From Streptomyces guryensis (lineage in GTDB: Bacteria; Actinomycetota; Actinomycetes; Streptomycetales; Streptomycetaceae): DNA of 64,000 nt. Numbering within the stretch: position 1 is the first letter of the stretch; every line of letters starts with the position of its first letter. This document shows positions 43,795 through 52,741 of the stretch, piece after piece. The notes beneath the pieces were generated by a model. The model saw nothing but the letters and a program-made list of their open reading frames with translations, did no database searches and was not told where the DNA came from. The position numbers were made by a program, and so were the translations under genes. The DNA is taken from contig NZ_JAJSBI010000022.1 of NCBI RefSeq assembly GCF_021261325.1, positions 117,659 to 181,658 of the forward strand, in the 5' to 3' direction.

Positions 43795-44610
43795 ATGACG
43801 GACGACGCCGCAGTCCCGGAGCTTCGCGCATCCGACGCCGATCGTGAACGAGTTGCCGAGGTCCTGCGGGACGCCCTCGCCGAGGGCCGTCTCGACATGG
43901 AGGAGTTCGAGGAGCGGCTGGAGGCCGCCTACAAGGCGCGGACGTACGGCGAACTCACGCCGATCACCCGTGATCTGCCGGTCGCCGGGGTCACCCCGCC
44001 GCCTCCCGTGTCGCTGGTCAAGGAGCCTGTGCGGAGCGGGAGTTGGGCCGGGCGGATCGTCGGCGGCGAGGGGTCCTCGTCCTGGGCCGTTGCCGTGATG
44101 TCGGGGTTCCAGCGCAAGGGGCGCTGGACCGTGCCGAAGGTGTTCAACTGCTTCGCCTTCTGGGGCGGCGGGGAGATCGATCTGCGCGAGGCGAACTTCG
44201 CCGACCATGAGGTCGAGATCAACTGCGTTGCGATCATGGGCGGGATGAACATCATCGTGCCGCCGGGAGTCGAGGTCGTGGTGCGCGGCATCGGGATCAT
44301 GGGCGGCTTCGACCACAGTGAGGAAGGCGTGCCGGGGGAGCCCGGGGCGCCCCGGGTGATCGTGAACGGGTTCGCCTTCTGGGGCGGGGTGGGGGTTGAG
44401 CGGAAGCTGACTCGGGAGGAGCGGCGGCGGCTCAAGGAGGAACGGCGGCAGGAGAAGCTGGAGCGCGGGGGCGCGCATCAGCCGGGGGAGGGGTTTGCGG
44501 ATCACCGCCGGATGCTGGAGGAGCATCGGGAGTGGCGGCGGGAGATGCATGAGGAGCGGCGGGAGCGGCATCGGGAGCGCCGGGATCGGCGGCGGGGCGG
44601 GGGGTACTGA
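43795..44610 (+). CDS. DUF1707 and cell-wall-active-antibiotics-response domain protein
   Basis: A 271-residue protein. Residues 9-62 are a DUF1707 domain (LRASDADRERVAEVLRDALAEGRL), followed by a beta-solenoid-like LiaF/DUF2154 region with repeated NCFAFWGGGEID, NCVAIMGGMNII and GIGIMGGF strands. The tail is very basic and acidic mixed (EERRRLKEERRQEKLE ... RRERHRERRDRRR). Relatives respond to cell-wall stress; no membrane segment is seen here. Confidence 0.85.
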   Translation: MTDDAAVPELRASDADRERVAEVLRDALAEGRLDMEEFEERLEAAYKARTYGELTPITRDLPVAGVTPPPPVSLVKEPVRSGSWAGRIVGGEGSSSWAVAVMSGFQRKGRWTVPKVFNCFAFWGGGEIDLREANFADHEVEINCVAIMGGMNIIVPPGVEVVVRGIGIMGGFDHSEEGVPGEPGAPRVIVNGFAFWGGVGVERKLTREERRRLKEERRQEKLERGGAHQPGEGFADHRRMLEEHREWRREMHEERRERHRERRDRRRGGGY

Positions 44611-44648
44611 ACCGGCGGTGGGGCTGGGGTTCGTGCCGGGCGGGGAGC

Positions 44649-44774
44649 AGCCCGCGTAGCCTGCGGGCAATCGTGCCGCCTAAGGGCGGCACGGGTGGGC
44701 GCAGGCGGCACCCGGCAAGCGCCGGCAAGCGACCCCGCCGTCAGTGCCCTGCGCGGCACGATTGCCCGCGGGCT
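44649..44774. repeat. 126-bp inverted-repeat element (MITE- or REP-like)
   Basis: AGCCCGCG at the left end pairs with CGCGGGCT at the right. Inside, GCGGGCAATCGTGCCGC (44663-44679) is the perfect reverse complement of GCGGCACGATTGCCCGC (44753-44769). Between them are further GGCGGCAC and GCAAGCGCCGG motifs that can fold. It encodes no protein and lies between convergent genes, so it may also terminate transcription. Confidence 0.75.
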
Positions 44775-44785
44775 GTGTCGGTCGG

Positions 44786-46120
44786 CTAGAGCTCCGCCGG
44801 GGCCGAACCCTTGAACTCCTCCAGGTCGAAGGTCTGGGCCATCCTTGCGAAGCCCTTGTCGGTCGGGTGGAGGTGGTCGCCGGAGTCGTAGTCGGAGCGG
44901 AGTCTGCGGAGGTCGTAGGGGTCCCTTATGGCCTTGTCGAAGTCGACCACGGCGTCGTAGACGCGGCCGGAGCGGATTTCGGCGTTGATCTGTTGCCGTA
45001 CCGCCTCGCGGGCCTGGGTGTAACCCCGGTGGCCCTGGAAGGGCATCAGGGTGGCGCCGATGACCTTGATGCCGTGGGAGTGGGCCTCGCGGACCAGGGT
45101 GCGCAGACCGTCGAGGATCTTGTCCGGGTCGGCGAGGCGGGGGTTGCGCAGGATGTCGTTGACGCCGAGGTCGATGACGACGACCTTGACGTTCGTACGG
45201 GCGAGGGCGTCGCGGGAGAAGCGGCTGAGGCCGCTTGGGTTGTCGGCGGGGCGGCCCAGGCCGTCGGCCAGGACCTGGTTGCCGCTGATGCCCTCGTTGA
45301 CGACGCTGTAGCGGGGCAGGTCCTGGCCGGACCGGATCGCCGTGCGCAGCCGTTCCGAAAGGAAGTCCGTCCAGCGGTGGTTGGCGTTCTGCGTGGACGT
45401 TATGCCGTCGGTGAGGGAGTCGCCGAACGCGACGACGGTGCCGTCCGACTCGTTGCTCAGCACGTCCAGCGCGGTGAGGTAACGCCAGAACGGCGTCTGC
45501 TCGGTGTACCCGGTGCCGGTCACGTCCTCGGTGAGGTCGCCCTCGGCGACGTAGGAGATCTGGCGGGCGTGCGGGTGGTAGGTGACCGGACCGGACGGGC
45601 TGGGCGAGTACGTGGTGACCAGTACGTCGCCGCCTTCCGGGATCACGATGCGGACGGCGTCGCTGAGGATCTGCTGTCCGGCGGGGATGACGACCGCGGT
45701 GCTGCCGCCGAAGGTCAGCCGTCGCATGGTGTCCGCGGACGCAGCCGCGGTGTCGGAGGCGACGGCCACGGCGATCGAGGCGTGCGTGACGGTCAGCGCG
45801 GTCTGGCCGTAGAGGTTGGAGAGGGTGATACGGGCACTCGTACCGCCCACGCTCGTGTGCACGACGTTGCGGACCGAGCGGCCCGCCATGCCGAACGTCT
45901 CGGTGCCGGGCTCGGCGGCGGCCGGGGCCGCCGACCAGGAGCCGACCCAGACGCCGGTGGAGGCGGGGGCGGCGGGATTGTGCGGGGAGCGGCCCCCGTC
46001 AAGGGTGTTCTTGCCGTTGCTGCCGTCGCCGGCTGCGACCCCGACGTATATGGCGGTCGAAAGGCCCACGATCACGGCGATGATCGCGCAAAGCAGGGCA
46101 TAACCGTGACGCTTGGTCAT
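44786..46120 (-). CDS. Secreted SGNH/GDSL-family lipase or esterase
   Basis: A 444-residue protein with a signal anchor (residues 8-30) and an N-terminal beta domain. The SGNH hydrolase follows: block I GDSLTDGI, block II GISGNQ, block III GVNDI and block V DHLHPTDKG with the catalytic Asp/His pair. Streptomyces relatives hydrolyse polysaccharide or lipid esters outside the cell. ATG 46120. Confidence 0.88.
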   Translation of the reverse strand: MTKRHGYALLCAIIAVIVGLSTAIYVGVAAGDGSNGKNTLDGGRSPHNPAAPASTGVWVGSWSAAPAAAEPGTETFGMAGRSVRNVVHTSVGGTSARITLSNLYGQTALTVTHASIAVAVASDTAAASADTMRRLTFGGSTAVVIPAGQQILSDAVRIVIPEGGDVLVTTYSPSPSGPVTYHPHARQISYVAEGDLTEDVTGTGYTEQTPFWRYLTALDVLSNESDGTVVAFGDSLTDGITSTQNANHRWTDFLSERLRTAIRSGQDLPRYSVVNEGISGNQVLADGLGRPADNPSGLSRFSRDALARTNVKVVVIDLGVNDILRNPRLADPDKILDGLRTLVREAHSHGIKVIGATLMPFQGHRGYTQAREAVRQQINAEIRSGRVYDAVVDFDKAIRDPYDLRRLRSDYDSGDHLHPTDKGFARMAQTFDLEEFKGSAPAEL

Positions 46121-46341
46121 GCGGTGCGGGTCTCCTCGGACGAAGGGGAGCCCGAAGCTCCGGAATGATCAGGCCCATGATGCGGCATGGGGTGAGGGGT
46201 GGCCGAACAGGACCCCCCTTTGGGCCACCGGAGTTCACGAAGAGCCTCCCCCTCCTGACGGACGCCGGGAACTCTTGTTCCGTTCCAGGAGTCGGTCAGG
46301 AAGGGACAATGTGTGCAGGGGATCACGAACGGGTGGAGTGT

Positions 46342-47649
46342 ATGGAGCGCACGAATCCGGATGAGAAGGGTGTCACCGCCCGCGCCATGACGACGTTCAG
46401 CGCCGCCGACGAGGAGAAGCAGCGCGGGGTGCGCCGCATGAAGCTCACCGCGGCCGGGCTGCTGCTCTTCGTGGCGTTGGTGTACGTCCTGGCCACGTGG
46501 GCGGACAACTCCGGGGCCGGACCCTGGGCGGGCTATGTCGCCGCGGCCGCCGAGGCGGGCATGGTCGGCGCGCTCGCCGACTGGTTCGCGGTCACCGCGC
46601 TCTTCCGGCACCCCCTGGGCCTGCCGATCCCGCACACGGCGATCATCCCGAACAAGAAGGACCAGCTGGGGGTGTCCCTGGGGGAGTTCGTCGGTGAGAA
46701 CTTCCTCTCCGAGGAGGTCGTACGGCAGCGGCTGCGCGCCGTCGGCATCGGCAGCCGGCTGGGTGCGTGGCTCGCCGACCCCGAGCATGCGGACCGGGTG
46801 ACGGCCGAGTTGTCGGCGGCGCTGCGGGGTGCGCTGACCGTGCTGCGCGACTCGGATGTCCAGGCGGTGGTCGGCGAGGCGATCACCCGGCGCGCGGACG
46901 CCCAGGAGATCGCGCCCGGCATCGGGAAGATGCTGGAGAAGGTCGTCGCGGACGGCGGCCACAAGCGGGTCGTCGACCTGATCGTCACCCGCGCGCACGA
47001 CTGGCTGGTCTGGCACGACACCGAGATCATGGACGCCGTCCAGGGCGGCGCCCCCGGCTGGACGCCCCGTTTCGTGGACAAGAGAGTCGGCGAACGCGTC
47101 TACAAGGAGCTCCTCCGCTTCGTCACCGAGATGCGCGACATGCCCTCCCACCCGGCCCGCGGCGCCCTCGACCGCTTTCTCACCGACTTCGCCTCCGACC
47201 TGCAGTCCGACACGGACACCCGCGCGCGCGTGGAGCGCCTCAAGGGCGATGTGCTGGGCCGCGGCGAGGTGCAGGACCTGATCGCGTCCGCCTGGACCGC
47301 CGTACGGTCGATGATCGTGTCGGCGGCGGAGGACGAGCGAAGCGAGCTGCGGCTGCGCGTGCGGGCCTCGCTGCTGTCGCTCGGCGCGCGGATGGCCGTG
47401 GAACCCAAGCTGCAGGCGAAGGTCGACGGCTGGGTGGAGGGCGCGGCGGTGTACGTGGTCACGACCTACCGCAAGGAGATCACCTCCCTGATCACCGACA
47501 CGGTGGCCGGCTGGGACGCCGAGCACACCACCCGCAAGATCGAGGCCCACATCGGCCGTGACCTGCAGTTCATCCGGATCAACGGCACGGTGGTGGGCTC
47601 GCTGGCGGGGCTGTTGATCTACACGGTGTCGCGGGCGCTGGGGGCGTAG
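46342..47649 (+). CDS. DUF445 family membrane protein
   Basis: A 435-residue protein. A membrane helix follows the start (LTAAGLLLFVALVYVLATW), and the family core is AAAEAGMVGALADWFAVTALFRHPLGLPIPHTAIIPNKK. A long helical cytoplasmic or periplasmic part follows, and a last membrane helix ends the protein. Function is unknown, probably envelope-related. ATG 46342 follows GGGTGGAG. A 25-bp tandem repeat lies after the stop. Confidence 0.88.
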   Translation: MERTNPDEKGVTARAMTTFSAADEEKQRGVRRMKLTAAGLLLFVALVYVLATWADNSGAGPWAGYVAAAAEAGMVGALADWFAVTALFRHPLGLPIPHTAIIPNKKDQLGVSLGEFVGENFLSEEVVRQRLRAVGIGSRLGAWLADPEHADRVTAELSAALRGALTVLRDSDVQAVVGEAITRRADAQEIAPGIGKMLEKVVADGGHKRVVDLIVTRAHDWLVWHDTEIMDAVQGGAPGWTPRFVDKRVGERVYKELLRFVTEMRDMPSHPARGALDRFLTDFASDLQSDTDTRARVERLKGDVLGRGEVQDLIASAWTAVRSMIVSAAEDERSELRLRVRASLLSLGARMAVEPKLQAKVDGWVEGAAVYVVTTYRKEITSLITDTVAGWDAEHTTRKIEAHIGRDLQFIRINGTVVGSLAGLLIYTVSRALGA

Positions 47650-47673
47650 GGGCGGGGCCACCTGTCGGCCCGG

Positions 47674-47773
47674 GTTCGCTGATCCAGGGCCGTCCGGCGT
47701 TCGCTGATCCAGGGCCGTACGGCGTCTGCTGATCCAGGGCCGTACGGCGTCTGCTGATCCAAGTCCGTCCGGC
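47674..47773. repeat. 25-bp tandem repeat, four units
   Basis: Four head-to-tail units of G-T-y-y-GCTGATCCAGGGCCGTnCGGC, starting 24 bp after the DUF445 stop. Units 1 and 2 begin GTTCG, units 3 and 4 GTCTG; unit 4 has AAGT in place of AGGG. There are no spacers, so it is not a CRISPR array. Confidence 0.92.
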
Positions 47774-47930
47774 GTTCGGGGACGAGGCCCTTCAGAGCCG
47801 GCGCGGGGGAGCTGGGGACGGCAGCGCCCCCGCGAGGGCCATGCCACCGCCGGGTGACTGACCGACCGCCGGGCGTAGTGCCGCCGGTCCGGGATACCCG
47901 CTACCGGTTCGCTCGATGAGGAGGGAGCCC

Positions 47931-49469
47931 ATGCCCAGCGCCCAGCCCAGCGGCAGCGTGACCGCCGCAACCGGCCACACCGTGACCACCGACATCCCCG
48001 CCCGTCTCGACCGTCTCCCATGGTCGCGCTGGCACTGGACGATCGTCATCGGCCTCGGCACCGTCTGGATCCTCGACGGCCTGGAGGTCACGGTCGTCGG
48101 CAACATCGCCAGCCGGCTGTCCGAGTCCGGCAGCGGTCTGCCGATCTCCTCGGGCCAGGTCACCGGCATCGCGGCCGCCCTGTACGTGGCGGGAGCGTGT
48201 GCCGGTGCCCTGTTCTGGGGCCGGCTGACCGACAAGTGGGGCCGCAAGAAGCTCTTCATGATCACCCTCGCCGTGTATCTAGCGGCGACCGCCCTGACCG
48301 CCGTCTCCTTCTCGAGCTGGTGGTTCTTCGCCTTCCGGTTCCTGACCGGCTTCGGTATCGGCGGTGAGTACGCGGCGATCAACTCGGCGATCGACGAGCT
48401 CATCCCGGCCTTCCACCGCGGCCGGGTCGACCTGATCATCAACGGCAGCTTCTGGCTGGGTGCGGTGGGCGGCTCGCTGCTGTCGATCGTCGCGCTGAAC
48501 ACCGCCATCCTGCCCAAGGACGTGGGCTGGCGTCTGACGTTCGCGCTGGGCGCGGTCCTCGCGTTCGTGATCCTTCTCGTACGACGGCACGTCCCGGAGA
48601 GCCCGCGGTGGCTGCTGATCCATGGCAGGGACCGTGAGGCGGAAGAGATCGTGACATCGATCGAGGAACGGGTGGAGGCGGAGAAGGGACAGCCGCTGGA
48701 GCGTCCCGAGGGCGAGATCACGATCCACCAGCGCCGCAGCGTGACCTTCGTGGAGATCGCCCGCACGCTGTTCTCCGACTACCGTCGGCGCTCGATCCTC
48801 GGCTTCTCGCTCTTCATCGGCCAGGCCTTCCTCTACAACGCGATCACCTTCGGCTTCGGCGCGATCCTGACGAAGTTCTTCGGTGTCCCGACGGGCGACA
48901 CCGGCTACTACTTCGCGGTGATCGCGATCGGCAACTTCTGCGGTCCGCTGCTGCTCGGCAAGCTCTTCGACACGGTCGGCCGCCGGGTGATGATCTCGTC
49001 GACGTACCTGCTCTCGGGCCTGCTCCTGTTCGGCACGGCATGGCTGTTCGACCAGGGCTCGCTGAGCGCGGGCACGCTGACGGCCTGCTGGTGCGCGGTC
49101 CTGTTCTTCGCCTCGGCCGGCGCGTCCAGCGCCTACCTGACGGTCTCCGAGGTCTTCCCGATGGAGACCCGCGCGATGTCCATCGCCTTCTTCTACGCCC
49201 TCGGCACCGCGGCCGGCGGCATCAGCGGCCCGCTGCTGTTCGCCGACCTCACCGGCACGGGCAAGGTCGGCGACACCGTCCTCGCCTTCCAGATCGGTGC
49301 GGCCCTGATGTGCGCGGCGGGCCTGGTCGCGGCGTTCCTGGCGGTACGAGCGGAACGCCGCTCCCTGGAAGACATTGCGAAGCCGCTCACGGCGGTGGCG
49401 TCGACGGTGACCGGGAAGGCCCGGTCGGCGAAGGAGGGGCGGGGGAGTTCGCGACCGGCCACGGCGTAG
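47931..49469 (+). CDS. MFS transporter, sugar/metabolite-porter type
   Basis: A 512-residue transporter with 12 membrane segments. The signatures are the DGLEVTVVGNIA first helix, GRLTDKWGRKKLF in loop 2-3, GEYAAINSAIDELIP in helix 5 and VRRHVPESPRWLLIHGR after helix 6, as in metabolite:H+ symporters. The substrate (sugar or aromatic acid) is not clear. ATG 47931 follows GAGGAGGGAG. Confidence 0.9.
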   Translation: MPSAQPSGSVTAATGHTVTTDIPARLDRLPWSRWHWTIVIGLGTVWILDGLEVTVVGNIASRLSESGSGLPISSGQVTGIAAALYVAGACAGALFWGRLTDKWGRKKLFMITLAVYLAATALTAVSFSSWWFFAFRFLTGFGIGGEYAAINSAIDELIPAFHRGRVDLIINGSFWLGAVGGSLLSIVALNTAILPKDVGWRLTFALGAVLAFVILLVRRHVPESPRWLLIHGRDREAEEIVTSIEERVEAEKGQPLERPEGEITIHQRRSVTFVEIARTLFSDYRRRSILGFSLFIGQAFLYNAITFGFGAILTKFFGVPTGDTGYYFAVIAIGNFCGPLLLGKLFDTVGRRVMISSTYLLSGLLLFGTAWLFDQGSLSAGTLTACWCAVLFFASAGASSAYLTVSEVFPMETRAMSIAFFYALGTAAGGISGPLLFADLTGTGKVGDTVLAFQIGAALMCAAGLVAAFLAVRAERRSLEDIAKPLTAVASTVTGKARSAKEGRGSSRPATA

Positions 49470-49493
49470 GACCACGACGCAGGGCTACGACCG

Positions 49494-50948
49494 TCACTGG
49501 GCGTCGCCCTGCCGGACCCGGTCACGGCGCCGCAGGAACAGCAGCCCACCGGCGACGGCGGTGACCCCCGCCGCGGCCGCCCATCCGACGACGTCCCCGG
49601 AACCGGTGGCGGCGAGGCCGCCGCCGGCGGGGGAGGCCGACGCGGTGGCCGCGGTCTGGGGCCGGGGCCCGGATCCGGCATCGGAGGCCGAGGGCGTAGG
49701 CGTGGCGGCAGCGGTCACTCCCCTGTCCCGGGTGAACGCCAGGGTCCCGAAGCCGAGTTGGTCGTACCCGCCGCTGTTGGGCCCGTAGTCCCCACCGCCG
49801 CCCTCGGGCGCGGCCTTGGCGGCGATCTGCGTGAGGTAGGTGGCGGACAGCCCGCGCCGCTTGGTGTAGTGATTGGCGATCATGGCCCAGACCGGCCGCA
49901 TCTGCGCCGGGTCGGCGGGGGCGACCTGGGTGGGCTGCTGGATCCCCGGCCGACGGTCCACGAGGGCGTAGGGCGTGTACGGCACATTCCCGCCCAGGCT
50001 CCACTTGGCCACGTACTGAGCGCCCTTGAGGAAGCGGTTGTCGTCATAGCCGTACAGGTCGATGCCCTGGTTCCAGGCCATCTCGCAGACGGTGCCCATC
50101 AGGCCGACGCCCAGCAGCGAGTGCCCCTGGTCGCGCCCGGCCTCCATCCACTGGGCGAGCCCGTCGTCCTGCACGACCGGGATGACGTGCTTGATCGAGC
50201 CCATGCCGACGCCGTGCTTGAAGTACTCGACGGCCTGCTCGACCTTGGCCTGGTCGTCGCAGAAGATGCCCGTGGCCAGCGCGCAGGCCATGTTGCACAG
50301 GTCCCAGTTGGGCCAGTAGTGGGGGGCGGGAGTGCCGTTGTGGCGGAGGAGGAAGTCCTCACTCATCGAGTAGAAGACGTCGACCAGCATCTTCTGGAAT
50401 CTCTCGAGTTGGAAGTCCTTGTGGTCGCGGACGAGCTCGGCCGCGTTGGCGGCCTGGTACCCGTATATCCCGGAGGCCAGCCACCGGTCGGCGCTGCCGC
50501 TGACCTTCGTCAGCTTCGCCGACCAGGCGTTGAGGATCGCGACGGCGGTGTCGGCGTGGGCGCTGCCGCCACTGACGTGGTAGCGCAGGGCGTTCTGGTA
50601 CGCGGCGTGGATGTCGTTGTAGAGGATTCCGTAGTTCTGCGGCCACGTGCTTTGGGGGCGCAGTTCCACGCCCCGGTACACGATGGCCTGCGGATTGGGT
50701 ATCCAGTCGCTCTGCGCATGCCGGTTGGCGGTCAGCTTCGCGTACCCGGCGGTGTAGGGGGCGGCACCGGCCTTCACTTTGGCGGCCATACGCGCGAGGT
50801 CGGCGCCGGTGTGGAGGAGTCCGGGATGCGCGAAGGCCCCGCCCGCGGCCACCGCGGGGGTGGTGACAGTGGTGAGGCCGACGGCTCCGGCTGCGGCGCC
50901 CGTGGCCTTGAGCACGGTGCGCCGGCTGATCTGTCGTGTCACATGCAT
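49494..50948 (-). CDS. Tat-exported, sortase-anchored alginate lyase-family protein
   Basis: A 484-residue protein. The N-terminus has a Tat signal (SRRTVLKATGAAAG). The catalytic region resembles the alginate lyase / PL5-like alpha-toroid fold (HPGLLHTGADLARMAAKV, WASGIYGYQAANAAELV, NWDLCNMACALATG). The C-terminus has a sorting signal: LAATG (445-449), a hydrophobic helix and RRRDR, fitting the LAXTG motif of class E sortases. It should be linked to the cell wall and act on polyuronates; substrate is unproven. Confidence 0.85.
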   Translation of the reverse strand: MHVTRQISRRTVLKATGAAAGAVGLTTVTTPAVAAGGAFAHPGLLHTGADLARMAAKVKAGAAPYTAGYAKLTANRHAQSDWIPNPQAIVYRGVELRPQSTWPQNYGILYNDIHAAYQNALRYHVSGGSAHADTAVAILNAWSAKLTKVSGSADRWLASGIYGYQAANAAELVRDHKDFQLERFQKMLVDVFYSMSEDFLLRHNGTPAPHYWPNWDLCNMACALATGIFCDDQAKVEQAVEYFKHGVGMGSIKHVIPVVQDDGLAQWMEAGRDQGHSLLGVGLMGTVCEMAWNQGIDLYGYDDNRFLKGAQYVAKWSLGGNVPYTPYALVDRRPGIQQPTQVAPADPAQMRPVWAMIANHYTKRRGLSATYLTQIAAKAAPEGGGGDYGPNSGGYDQLGFGTLAFTRDRGVTAAATPTPSASDAGSGPRPQTAATASASPAGGGLAATGSGDVVGWAAAAGVTAVAGGLLFLRRRDRVRQGDAQ

Positions 50949-51249
50949 GCCACGGAGACGGCCGGGACGGGGCCCGATAACGAAAACTGACCGAGCGGCC
51001 GCCGCACCGGGCGCCGGCCACGGCTCACAGGGGCGCGGGGCGGTGTCTGATGTGTGGCTCCGCTGCGTGGGCGCGCCCCGGGTGCCGGGCGCGGCTTTCA
51101 AGGGGCGGGGGGAACTGCGCGACCGGCCACGACGGCGCCGCGGCCGAAGACAACCCACCCCCGCACAACCAGCAAATTCGCCGGCGGTCCCCACCACCGC
51201 CGGGGGAAGCTGCCGACCGCGACGTCAACGGCCGGGAGGAGACACACGG
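50949..51249. other. Spacer between divergent alginate-lyase and hydrolase genes
   Basis: About 300 bp filled mainly by copy 4 of the dispersed repeat (listed separately), with the hydrolase ribosome site at its right end. I see no further gene. Confidence 0.5.
51029..51148. repeat. Dispersed intergenic repeat, copy 4
   Basis: GGGGCGCGGGGC ... TGTGTGGCTCCGCTGCGTGGGCGCG, then an unrelated 45-bp insert, then AACTGCGCGACCGGCCACGACG. It matches the core of the other copies but lies between divergent genes. Confidence 0.7.
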
Positions 51250-51975
51250 TTGACCCGCCTGACACGCCCCGACGGCACAGAGATCGCATACCGCGACCAC
51301 ACCCCACCGCGCCCCCGGCAGCAGATCCTCCTCCTGCACGGCCTGGCGGGCCGCATGGCCGAATGGGACGACCTGGTCCCACGGCTGCTCGCCGACGGCC
51401 ACCGCGTGGTGCTGTACGACGCCCGGGGCCACGGCGAGAGCACCCGCCGCCCGGCGACGGTGACCCGGGCCGCCCACGTAGCGGACGCGATGACCCTGAT
51501 CAGGGAGCTGTCGCTCGCCCCCGTCACCCTCATCGGTCAGTCCCTGGGCGGTCATACGGCGATGCTGCTGGCGTCGGCCTACCCGGACCTGGTGCGATCC
51601 CTGATCCTGGTGGAGGCGGGGCCGGCCGGACCGAGTCCGAACCTGCCTTACCTCATCGCGAGTTGGCTGGCCGACTGGCACCCACTGGACCGCGCCACCA
51701 TGGTCGAGTCGATCTCCGAACTCGCCACCCACGCCTACTGGCGGGAATGGACGGCCGTCCGCTGCCCGACCCTCCTCGTCCAGGGCGAGAACGGCACGAT
51801 GCGCGCCACTGAACCCACCGACATGCTGGCCGCTCGCCCGACCGCCACCCACCACACCGTCGTCCCGGACGCGGGCCACGACGTACACCTGGACCAGCCG
51901 GAACGCCTGTACGAGGCGATCGCGGCCCACATCAGGTTCCTCAAGCAGCCGTCCGCCGGAGATGCTCGTCGATGA
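51250..51975 (+). CDS. Alpha/beta hydrolase
   Basis: A 241-residue alpha/beta-hydrolase-fold enzyme. The nucleophile elbow is GQSLGGH, the oxyanion region ILLLHGLAGRMAEWDDL, and the catalytic His lies in VPDAGHDVHLDQP. The TTG start at 51250 is preferred because GGGAGGAG precedes it; no ATG with a ribosome site is near. The gene end overlaps the convergent hydrolase gene by 35 bp. Confidence 0.85.
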   Translation: MTRLTRPDGTEIAYRDHTPPRPRQQILLLHGLAGRMAEWDDLVPRLLADGHRVVLYDARGHGESTRRPATVTRAAHVADAMTLIRELSLAPVTLIGQSLGGHTAMLLASAYPDLVRSLILVEAGPAGPSPNLPYLIASWLADWHPLDRATMVESISELATHAYWREWTAVRCPTLLVQGENGTMRATEPTDMLAARPTATHHTVVPDAGHDVHLDQPERLYEAIAAHIRFLKQPSAGDARR

Positions 51976-52679
51976 GGCCGAGCGTGGCCTTCGGCTGCTC
52001 GACCTGGGGCAGGTGTCCGGCCTCGGGGACGACCTCGAACCGGGCGTCGCCGAAGGCGGCGGCGTACGCGGTCCCGTAGGCGGGCGTCACGATGCGATCG
52101 CTCTCGCCCCACACCAGCAGAGCCGGCGTCTGCACACGCCCCAGCCGGTGCAGCAGCTTCGGGTCGTGCATGTACGGGTCGCCGGCGAGGAGGCGCATGG
52201 TGGCCATGTTGGCCTGGCGGACGGCGAGTTGGTCGGCGGGCAGCGCGGCGGGGTCGACGTAGTAGCGGTCCGGGTCGTGCCAGGAGAGCTCCGCCGCGGC
52301 GCGCGGGTCGAGGGCGAAGTAGTCAGCGATCGGCTCGGACTCGACGTGCACGCCGACGGCGTCGATCAGCACCAGCCCGCTGATGCGCCCCGCGGTGTCC
52401 CGTACGGCCATCTCGGCCGCGATCCAGCCGCCGAGGGAGGAGCCGACGACCAGCACGTCGTGCAGGTCGCGGTCCTGGAGGAGGTGCAGGTAGGAGAGGG
52501 CGAGGTCGTCGACGCCGGTGCACCAGTCGGGGCGGGGGGGTGCCGTTCCAGCCGGGGTGGACGGGGGCGAGGACCTGAGCGGTGCGGGACAGGTGCTGGG
52601 CGATCCCGGTGACGGTGGCGGGGCCTCCGCCGCCGTGGAGGACGAGGACGGGGCGGCCGGTGGTGTCATCTGTAGGCAT
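51941..52679 (-). pseudogene. Alpha/beta hydrolase with a frameshift in a G7/C7 run
   Basis: The full protein would be about 245 residues from ATG 52679 (VLVLHGGGGPATVTG oxyanion region; HPGWNGTP) to the catalytic parts GSSLGGWIAAEM and VPEAGHLPQVEQP. The first 50 or so residues are in one frame and the rest in another. The frames join at a run of seven G on the plus strand (52534-52540); removing one G restores HPGWNGTPRPDWCTGVDDLA. Either a true inactivating or phase-variable indel, or a sequence error. It is divergent from MarR. Confidence 0.8.
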
Positions 52680-52691
52680 GCCCGAGAGCCT

Positions 52692-52723
52692 AACTAAAGA
52701 TGCTTATATAAGCTAGCTTAGTT
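52692..52723. promoter_or_regulatory. MarR-type operator in hydrolase/marR spacer
   Basis: A 32-bp AT-rich dyad: AACTAA-N4-GCTTATATAAGC-N4-TTAGTT. The central 12 bp are a perfect palindrome and the outer hexamers are exact inverses. It lies between the two divergent starts, 18 bp from the MarR ATG, so it should govern both genes. Confidence 0.72.
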
Positions 52724-52741
52724 TTCGCATAGACTCCCTCC

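Noticed and set aside
41737..44670. Long minus-strand open frame opposite the ABC exporter and DUF1707 genes
   Set aside because: Arg/His/Pro-rich shadow of the real plus-strand genes, which have clear motifs.
47674..47773. Possible CRISPR array
   Set aside because: The units are directly adjacent with no unique spacers, and no cas genes are present. The same holds for the 38335 and 56973 arrays.
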